Shown in pieces: positions 54,910-61,445 of a stretch of 64,000 nucleotides of DNA (positions within the stretch are counted from its first letter, which is position 1; each line of letters opens with the position of its first letter). The DNA comes from Lysobacter sp. BMK333-48F3. Its GTDB lineage: Bacteria; Pseudomonadota; Gammaproteobacteria; Xanthomonadales; Xanthomonadaceae. The stretch covers positions 4,280,983 to 4,344,982 of the forward strand of contig NZ_JAIHOO010000001.1 in NCBI RefSeq assembly GCF_019733395.1, read 5' to 3'. The position numbers and the translations under genes were made by a program. The notes below the pieces were generated by a model. The model ran no database searches, was not told the DNA's origin, and was given only the letters and a program-made list of their open reading frames with translations.

Positions 54910-55497
54910 AAGAGCCTGCTCGGCGAACAGGCCGCGGCCGAGTTCGAACGCGGTCTGCAGCTGCGCGGCGGCCTCTTCCGGGCTGGTGTGCAGCAGCAAC
55001 TCCGAGGTCCGCACCTGCGCGCCGCAGTAGTCGAAGATGCCATGGTCGATCTGGGTCTTCATCGCCGCCTCGTATCCGTGCTTGGCGTAGGTGCGTCGGC
55101 CGGCGCCGCCCACGCCGATCAGGTGCACCTTCAGCCGCTGCAGCTGCTTGACCACCCGGCCGTCGGCCTCGTCGTAGGCCCAGCCGTTGGCGAACACACG
55201 ATCGACCCAGCCCTTGAGCAGCGCCGGCATCGACCACCAGTACACCGGAAACACCAGCGCCAGGGCGTCGGCGCGGTCGATTCGCGCCTGTTCGGCGAGC
55301 ACGTCGGCCGGCGCGTCCTCGCGCCGATAAAAACCCTCGATGTCGCCGGCGTTGAAGCGCGGGTCGAAGCCTTCGGCGGCCAGGTCGGCGGTTTCGGCGC
55401 GGTGGCCGGACTCGGCCAGGCCGGCGGCGAGGCGGGCGGCGACGGCGTGGGTCAGCGATTGCGGGTCGGGATGAGCGACGACGATGAGAGCTTGCAT
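54895..55497 (-). CDS. NAD(P)H-dependent flavodoxin-fold oxidoreductase (NQO1/KefF-like)
   Basis: FMN/FAD quinone reductase of 200 residues. N-terminus MQALIVVAHPDPQSLTHAVA is the phosphate-binding start of the NQO1/YwrO family; FPVYWWSMPALLKGWVDRVFANGWAY and GGAGRRTYAKHGYEAAMKTQIDHGIFDYCG complete the FAD/catalytic region. Its last residues (LVGAA) are encoded by a REP element, so the C-terminus may have been remodelled. RBS AGGA at six bases. The upstream region holds a three-half-site operator-like motif. Such genes are commonly controlled by HxlR- or MarR-type regulators; none is adjacent here. Confidence 0.85.
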   Translation of the reverse strand: MQALIVVAHPDPQSLTHAVAARLAAGLAESGHRAETADLAAEGFDPRFNAGDIEGFYRREDAPADVLAEQARIDRADALALVFPVYWWSMPALLKGWVDRVFANGWAYDEADGRVVKQLQRLKVHLIGVGGAGRRTYAKHGYEAAMKTQIDHGIFDYCGAQVRTSELLLHTSPEEAAAQLQTAFELGRGLFAEQALVGAA

Positions 55498-55516
55498 GAG
55501 ATGTCCTGAGTTGAAA

Positions 55517-55535
55517 TTACCAAAGGTAACTTACC
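55517..55535. promoter_or_regulatory. Operator-like triple half-site upstream of the flavodoxin-fold gene
   Basis: TTACC-AAA-GGTAA-C-TTACC: two overlapping perfect inverted repeats that share the GGTAA half-site, followed by TTAAGTAGG. It lies 20-40 bp upstream of the start codon, where a repressor would block RNA polymerase. Confidence 0.5.
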
Positions 55536-55627
55536 TTAAGTAGGCTACGATTGGTACATTTCCCCGTCGAGACTCGGATTCGGACCGATTGGCGTCGCCT
55601 GCCCCCTGGCCGCCTAGACTGCGCGGC

Positions 55628-56293
55628 ATGGACCGACAAAGCGAAATCGCCCGCCTGCGCCAACGCCTGGAACGCGACCACTGGCCGCGCCTGCAGATGA
55701 GCCTGATCGTGCTGCTGACCGGCGCGGTCGGCTTCCTGGTCTCCTACGCCCTGCTCGCCGCCGGCGTCGACGCTATGGCGCTGCGCTATCCGCTCGCCGC
55801 CGCCGGGGCCTATCTGGCCTTCCTCGCCCTGCTCTGGACCTGGGCGCGGACCCGCGAACACGATGCCTGGAGCGAAGCCGACCCGACCGAGATCGGTTTC
55901 GACGCGGGCAACGGGCGGCCGGCGGCGCAAACCGCGGACGCCGGCGACGGCGATTGGGATCTGTCCGCGGCCGACGCCGGCGACGAAGCGGCCTGGGTCG
56001 TGGCGGCGCTGGCCGTGGCGCTGTGCGCCGTGCTCGCCGCGCTGTGGGTGATCTGGATCGCGCCGGCCCTGATGGCCGAGCTGATCCTCGACGTCGCCCT
56101 GGCCGGCGGCCTGTACCGGCGCCTGCGCCGGATCGAAACCTCGCATTGGCTGAGCACGGCGCTGCGCCGCACCGCCTTGCCGTTCCTGATCATCGCCGCG
56201 ATCGCCGCCGGCGCCGGCGCGGCGGGCGCCGCTTATGCGCCGGGCGCGCAGACCTTCGGCGATATGCTGGCGGTCTGGCACGGCGCGGGTTGA
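55628..56293 (+). CDS. Hypothetical four-helix membrane protein
   Basis: A 221-residue protein I do not recognise. It has two hydrophobic helices near the N-terminus (MSLIVLLTGAVGFLVSYALLAAGV; YPLAAAGAYLAFLALLWTWA), an acidic linker (about 80-120, TADAGDGDWDLSAADAGDE), then two more helices (WVVAALAVALCAVLAALWVIWIA; LPFLIIAAIAAGAGAAGAAYA). It starts at ATG 55628 (MDRQSEIARL); the ORF reaches 55589 above. Topology predicts both ends in the cytoplasm. No neighbour suggests a function. Confidence 0.7.
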   Translation: MDRQSEIARLRQRLERDHWPRLQMSLIVLLTGAVGFLVSYALLAAGVDAMALRYPLAAAGAYLAFLALLWTWARTREHDAWSEADPTEIGFDAGNGRPAAQTADAGDGDWDLSAADAGDEAAWVVAALAVALCAVLAALWVIWIAPALMAELILDVALAGGLYRRLRRIETSHWLSTALRRTALPFLIIAAIAAGAGAAGAAYAPGAQTFGDMLAVWHGAG

Positions 56294-56345
56294 GCGCCTA
56301 CGCGCCATATCGGCGGCCAGCCCCCAAGCCGACGATGTTGCCCAT

Positions 56346-56536
56346 GTAGGAGCGGCGTGAGCCTCGACCACCGCAGCGACGGACGAAAGCGCGGCCTCCG
56401 AAGCCGGGGCCGTCGATGTGTTTCGGCATGTTCCGAGGCGTGCCGACGGTTCGGGCCTCGGTCGCAACACTGGCGTACACCACTGCGGTTGTCGCGGCTT
56501 ATGACCGAAGGAAATCCGGTGGTACCCCGCTCCTAC
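56346..56536. repeat. GTAG-type REP pair between the membrane protein and pbpC
   Basis: Direct short copy 56346-56369 (GTAGGAGCGGCGTGAGCC...) and an inverted long-subtype copy 56491-56536 (CGCGGCTTATGACCGAAGG then AAATCCGG... and CCGCTCCTAC). The 262-bp gap contains little else. Confidence 0.75.
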
Positions 56537-56555
56537 AACAATCTCGGCGTCGCGC

Positions 56556-58973
56556 TCAGCGCAGCACCTTGAACCGCACCCGCGACCAGGCGCCGGTATC
56601 GGCCAGCGCGGTCAGCACGTGCTCGCCGGGTTCGCCGAAGTCGTGTTCGAAACGTCCCCTGCCCTGCGATTCGCCGATCAGGCGGCCGTCGAGCAGCCAG
56701 CGCACCCGCGCGTCGCTGCCGAGCGCGCGCACCGACAGCCGCAGCGGCGCCTGGCTGCCGGGCGCGCGCGCCAGCGTGGCCTGGTCGTCGATGCCTTCGA
56801 TGCGCAATTCCTCGACCGCGTCGCGGCCGTCGTCGCTGCAGTCCGGCGCCAGCGCCGGCAGCTGCGAGGCGCGGCGGGTCTGCGCCGGCAGCCAGGGCGA
56901 GGCCAGCGCCGGCCAGCGGGCGATTTCGCGCGCTTCGCGACGGTGCGGCCGCGCGCATTCGGCGGACAGGCGCAGGCCGCTGTCGGCGTCGGCTTCGAAA
57001 CGCTCCACGCCCGCGCTCCACAGCCGCGCATCGCGTTCGGCGAAGGTCGGCGGCACCGAGCCGTCCAGGGTCCAGGCCTGCATCCGGCGCTGGCACAGCC
57101 CCGGCGCCTGCGGGTCCGGCGGCAGGCCCAGCGGCCAGCAGACTTCGATCTGCTCGACCCCGCGCGGCGGCGGGCGCAGTGCGGCATCGCCGCGCTGGCG
57201 CGGCAGGCTGTCGACCACTTCGAACAGCAACGGCAAAGCGGTGACCGCGCCGTACTGGCCCGGCAGCGGGGTGCCGTCCGGCCGCCCGACCCAGACCCCG
57301 ACCGTGTAGTGGCGCGTGCTGCCCAGGGCCCAGGCGTCGCGGAAGCCGTAGCTGGTGCCGGTCTTCCACGCCACTCGCGGCCGGCCCTGCGGATCGAAGG
57401 TCTGCTCGACGCTGCCGGGGCGCGGATTGGCCTCGAGAATCTCGCGCACGATCCAGGCCGCGCCCGGCGACAGCAGGCGCCGGTCCAGACGCGGCGCATC
57501 GGCGCGATAACGCACCCGGCCGGCGACGCCGTTGCGGTTGAACGCGGCATAGGCGCCGACCAGGTCCTCCAGGCGCGCGCCGGTGCCGCCGAGGATCATC
57601 GCCAGGTTCGGCGCGGCGCCGCGCGGCCAGTGCAGGTCGATGCCGGCATGGGCCAGGCGCGCGGAAAAACGCGACGGCCCGACCCGTTCCAGCAGATCCA
57701 CCGCCGGCACGTTCAAGGACAGGCGCAGCGCGGTCGCCGCGCCGACCGGGCCGTTGAAGGCGGCATCGAAATTGCCCGGGCGATAGCCGCCGAAGGCCTG
57801 CGGCGCGTCGACGAACAGGCTTTCGGAATGGATCAGTCCGTCGTCCAGGGCCAATCCGTAGAGGAACGGCTTCAGGGTCGAACCCGGCGAGCGCCAGGCC
57901 TGGACCATGTCGACGTGGCCCAGCCGCGCCGCGTCGCCGAAGGTCACCGAACCGACGTAGGCGCGCGCTTCCAGGCTGGCGTTGTCGACCACCAGCAGCG
58001 CCGCCGACGTGCGCTCGGGCAAGGTCGAGAAGTACGCCGACACCCGGTCCTCGAGGGTGCGCTGCAATTCCAGGTCGACGGTCGAGACGATCCGCGCCGC
58101 CTTCGGGTCCTGGCTGCGCAGGCGTTGCGCCAGCAGCGGCGCGTAGCGCGGCGGCTGCAGCGAACGCGCCACCACCGGCTCGACCCTCGCATCGGCGACC
58201 TGCGCCGGCGTCCACACGCGCAATGCGGCCATCCGCGCCAGCACCTTGTCGCGGGCGATGCGCGCGCGCTCGGGCTCGCGGTCCGGACGCAGCCGGCTCG
58301 GCGACTGCGGCAGCACGGTCAGCAGCGCCGCCTCGGCGTGCGACAGACGCGCCGAGGGCTTGCCCAGATAAGCCCAGCTCGCCGCCTCCACCCCTTCGAC
58401 GGTGCCGCCGAACGGCGCCCGGTCCAGGTACAAGGCCAGGATCTCGCGCTTGGACAGGTGCGCTTCCAACTGCAGGGCGCGCAGCACCTGACGCAGCTTG
58501 GCGCCGAGGCTGCGCCGGCCCTCGCCAGGACGCGCGTCGAGAATGCGCGCGACCTGCATGGTCAGGGTCGAGCCGCCCGACACCACCCGTCCGCTGCGCA
58601 GCCACTGTCCGGCCGCGCGCAGCATCGCCAGCGGATTGATGCCCGGGTGCTTCCAGAACCAGCGGTCTTCGTAGTTCAGCAGCGCCTGCAGGTACAGCGG
58701 CGACACCTTCGAGGCCTCGACCGGATAGCGCCACACGCCGTCGCGGTCGGCGAACGCGCGCAACGGCGTGCCGTCGGCGGCGACCACCACCGCGCCGGCG
58801 TCGCGCGGCTGCGGCAGCGGCAAGGGAAACAGCAGGTCGAGCAGCATCGTCGCGGTCAGTAACGACAGCGCCAGCAACAGCGTCTGCAGCAAACGCCGGC
58901 GCAGCCGCGTGCGGCGCGGCACGGCGGCTGCGCAAGCGGTATCGACGGCGGAAGCGGACGGCGCGGACGGCAT
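56556..58973 (-). CDS. pbpC: Penicillin-binding protein 1C
   Basis: Bifunctional class A peptidoglycan synthase of 805 residues. An arginine-rich cytoplasmic start and one membrane anchor (LLQTLLLALSLLTATMLLDLLF, about 27-48) are followed by the GT51 transglycosylase (about 60-230, EDRWFWKHPG, GGSTLTMQVAR) and the transpeptidase (about 290-600, SPGSTLKPF with the SxxK serine/lysine and KTGTS). A C-terminal BiPBP_C beta domain follows (about 690-805). It starts at ATG 58973. Clustered with alpha-2-macroglobulin on the same strand, as in E. coli pbpC-yfhM. Confidence 0.9.
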   Translation of the reverse strand: MPSAPSASAVDTACAAAVPRRTRLRRRLLQTLLLALSLLTATMLLDLLFPLPLPQPRDAGAVVVAADGTPLRAFADRDGVWRYPVEASKVSPLYLQALLNYEDRWFWKHPGINPLAMLRAAGQWLRSGRVVSGGSTLTMQVARILDARPGEGRRSLGAKLRQVLRALQLEAHLSKREILALYLDRAPFGGTVEGVEAASWAYLGKPSARLSHAEAALLTVLPQSPSRLRPDREPERARIARDKVLARMAALRVWTPAQVADARVEPVVARSLQPPRYAPLLAQRLRSQDPKAARIVSTVDLELQRTLEDRVSAYFSTLPERTSAALLVVDNASLEARAYVGSVTFGDAARLGHVDMVQAWRSPGSTLKPFLYGLALDDGLIHSESLFVDAPQAFGGYRPGNFDAAFNGPVGAATALRLSLNVPAVDLLERVGPSRFSARLAHAGIDLHWPRGAAPNLAMILGGTGARLEDLVGAYAAFNRNGVAGRVRYRADAPRLDRRLLSPGAAWIVREILEANPRPGSVEQTFDPQGRPRVAWKTGTSYGFRDAWALGSTRHYTVGVWVGRPDGTPLPGQYGAVTALPLLFEVVDSLPRQRGDAALRPPPRGVEQIEVCWPLGLPPDPQAPGLCQRRMQAWTLDGSVPPTFAERDARLWSAGVERFEADADSGLRLSAECARPHRREAREIARWPALASPWLPAQTRRASQLPALAPDCSDDGRDAVEELRIEGIDDQATLARAPGSQAPLRLSVRALGSDARVRWLLDGRLIGESQGRGRFEHDFGEPGEHVLTALADTGAWSRVRFKVLR

Positions 58974-59233
58974 GGCGAGTACGGCTGGGAGACAGGTCGA
59001 CAGAGGGCGCGAAGCGAAGCGTACCGCCGAGCGGGACGGCGCGGCGCGCAACGCACGCAGAGCGACGGATTCGATCCGGCGCATCCGTCGGGCGAACGCG
59101 CTGCGCAACGACGCTGGAGACGCCGGCCCGCCCTCAGCGCCGGCCGCGCTCTACGGCTGCGCGCCGCACGGCCCGCGGCGAGCGCGCTGGCGGCGGCGAT
59201 GCCCTGCCGCCTCGCCTGCGCCGGCCGCGGCGC

Positions 59234-60274
59234 TCAGCCCGCGGTGTTGATCGCGACGATGTCCAGCTTGCCCTCGCTGAGCAACAGCACCAGGTTCTGG
59301 CCGCCGTCGCCCTGGCTCTGGGCCACGTCGACGCGGGCATCGATGATCCGGTCGCCATTGCCCTCTTCGCGGTCCTCGTCCGGGTCGAAGACGATGTTCA
59401 GGCTGTACTTCTCGCCGTCCGGCGCCGGCGTCACCACCCCGTGGCCGCCGGCGGAATCGCGCTTGAGCGGCTTGGCGACGGTGGCGGCGATCGCCGCGGC
59501 GTACAAGTTGGCGCGATCCTTCGGGAACAGATCCTGGTAGTGGGCCTGGGCCGTGGCGCGGTCGATCTTGCCGCCGGTCTTCTTCGCCACCGCCTCCAGC
59601 GGGGTGTCGTAGATCGGCCAATAGGTGACGTCGAGCGGGAAGCGCAGCGCGTCCAGCACCACGCCGCGGTCGCCGGACGCGAACGCCGCACCCAGCGGCT
59701 TGAGCAGCTTGACCACGCGCTGTTCGACGGTCTCGTGGCCGACCTGGGCCAGGCCCTTGCCGTCCCAGGCATAGACGTAATAGCCGACCGTCTTGGGCCG
59801 CGCGGCGCTGCAGATGTCGGGCTCTTCGACGTAGAGCTTGCCGTGTTCGATCTTGCGCGCGAACGCGCAGTAGTCCGGCAGGCCCGCCTGCGGCAGCAAC
59901 TGCGCGCCCTGCGGACGCGACATCGCCACCGCCAGGCGCCAGTTCGCGGCCATGGTCGCGTCGGGCGTGCCCTCGCCGTAGCCGATCACGACATCGTCGA
60001 TGCCGTCGCCGTCGAGGTCGCCGAGCAGATGGGTATGGCCCAGGCGTTGGAAATCCGGTTCGGTCTTGCGCAGCGCGGCGAAGGCGCGTTCGGCGATCTG
60101 CTGTTGGGTCAAAGCTGGCGCGGCGGCCGCAGCGCCGGTCGCCGTCGCCGCGGTCGCGTTGGCGGCCGCATCGGCTTGCGCCGGTGCGGCGGTCGCGGCC
60201 TGTCCGCCGCCCTCACAGGCGCCCAGGCCGAGGATCAGGGCCAATGTCGGAATCAGCGCGGGGGAATGTCGCAT
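59234..60274 (-). CDS. Lipoprotein with FG-GAP-like calcium loop, copy 1
   Basis: A 346-residue predicted lipoprotein with lipobox LGAC (C20), followed by an Ala-rich linker. The loop GDLDGDGIDDVVIGYG (about 85-100) is an FG-GAP/VCBS-like calcium-binding motif. The C-terminal part is probably a beta domain (LVLLLSEGKLDIVAI). It shares order and motifs with the next gene upstream: a PDF segment, calcium loop, a cysteine pair (DYCAFARKIEHGKLYVEEPDIC) and a final strand. Function unknown. It lies between pbpC and its paralog. Confidence 0.72.
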   Translation of the reverse strand: MRHSPALIPTLALILGLGACEGGGQAATAAPAQADAAANATAATATGAAAAAPALTQQQIAERAFAALRKTEPDFQRLGHTHLLGDLDGDGIDDVVIGYGEGTPDATMAANWRLAVAMSRPQGAQLLPQAGLPDYCAFARKIEHGKLYVEEPDICSAARPKTVGYYVYAWDGKGLAQVGHETVEQRVVKLLKPLGAAFASGDRGVVLDALRFPLDVTYWPIYDTPLEAVAKKTGGKIDRATAQAHYQDLFPKDRANLYAAAIAATVAKPLKRDSAGGHGVVTPAPDGEKYSLNIVFDPDEDREEGNGDRIIDARVDVAQSQGDGGQNLVLLLSEGKLDIVAINTAG

Positions 60275-60356
60275 GTTCGCTCCTTGCGTTCGTTGCCTTC
60301 GTTGCCCGCTCGGGCCGCGGCGACTGGCCGCGGCACGGGCGAAGCGGGAGAAATCC

Positions 60357-61445
60357 TTACTCGCTTTCGCTGTCGAAACCGCTGTGGTCGAGCAGGTACA
60401 GCCGGCCCTGGATCAGCAGGAACCGGACCGAGTAGCCGACCCCGTCGCCCTGCGGCCATTCCAGCGTGGCGACTGCGTCGTTGACCGTGTCGCCGGCGCC
60501 GAGTTCGGCCAGTTCGCCTTCCGGTTTCAGGTTCACGTGCAGCTTGCGCTCGCCGCGCGCTCCGCCGGGCGACGCCAGCGCCCGGGTCGCCACGAGCTCG
60601 TTGTCGCCGGAGCGCCGGAAGCTCTGCTCCGACAGCGCCTCGACCGCGGCGATGAACTCGGCCCGGCGCGCAGCGTCGTCGAACAGCGGATCCGGCGCGC
60701 CCGGCGCTTCTCCGGCCGCGACCGGGCCCGGGCGCAGGAACGCGGCCGCGTCGGCGCTGCGGCCGCTGCGCAGCGCCTGGGCCAGTTCGCCCAACTGGGC
60801 CTGGATCTGCTCCTCGTTGGAGCGCTCGGCGACCAGGCGCAGCCCCTGCCCGGTCCATTCGTATTCGTAATGAGCGTCGGTGCGCGGGAACGGAATCATG
60901 CAGGCTTCCAGCGAATCGACCTGCAGCCGGCCGCGCTCGATGCCGCGTACGGCCGCGCAGTAGCGGAACAAATCCGGCTCGTCGCGCTGCAGTTCCAGGC
61001 CGGCGTCGCGCATCAGCAGCACCCGCACGTTGTTGGCGATGTGGCGCATCGCGCCTTCCTCGCCGATGCCGTATTCGACCGCGACGTCGTCGCGGCCGTC
61101 GCGGTCCAGGTCGCCGAAGGCGAACTGGGTGTAGTAGTCGTCGAAGTCCGGATCGTCCTGGCGCAACACCGCTTCGGCGGCCGCCTGCAGCGGCGGCACC
61201 GGCGCCGGAGCGACCGCTTCGGCCTGCGCCGGTCCGGGCTGCGGCGGATCGGCGGTGGCCACCGCCTCCGTGGGTTCTGCCGGCGGCGGCACCGGAGCGC
61301 TGCCGAGCGCACCGGCATCGGAGCGCGCGCAGGCGCTCAGCCCCAGCGACAAGGCCAACAGGCCGGCCGCGACGCACGCCTGCGGCGCGCGCGACGGCGC
61401 GACGGGAAGCGCGCGGCCTCCCGTCGCCGATTTCGCCGCGGTCAC
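60357..61445 (-). CDS. Lipoprotein with FG-GAP-like calcium loop, copy 2
   Basis: A 362-residue paralog of the neighbouring gene: lipobox LSAC, Pro/Ala linker, GDLDRDGRDDVAVEYG loop, cysteine pair (FRYCAAVRGIERGRLQVDSLEAC), and final strands (VRFLLIQGRLYLLD). It starts at GTG 61445, overlapping the stop of the macroglobulin gene by 4 bp (GTGA). The longer frame upward is only the macroglobulin shadow. The overlap implies translational coupling to the macroglobulin. Probable outer-membrane anchored partner; role inferred. Confidence 0.75.
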   Translation of the reverse strand: MTAAKSATGGRALPVAPSRAPQACVAAGLLALSLGLSACARSDAGALGSAPVPPPAEPTEAVATADPPQPGPAQAEAVAPAPVPPLQAAAEAVLRQDDPDFDDYYTQFAFGDLDRDGRDDVAVEYGIGEEGAMRHIANNVRVLLMRDAGLELQRDEPDLFRYCAAVRGIERGRLQVDSLEACMIPFPRTDAHYEYEWTGQGLRLVAERSNEEQIQAQLGELAQALRSGRSADAAAFLRPGPVAAGEAPGAPDPLFDDAARRAEFIAAVEALSEQSFRRSGDNELVATRALASPGGARGERKLHVNLKPEGELAELGAGDTVNDAVATLEWPQGDGVGYSVRFLLIQGRLYLLDHSGFDSESE

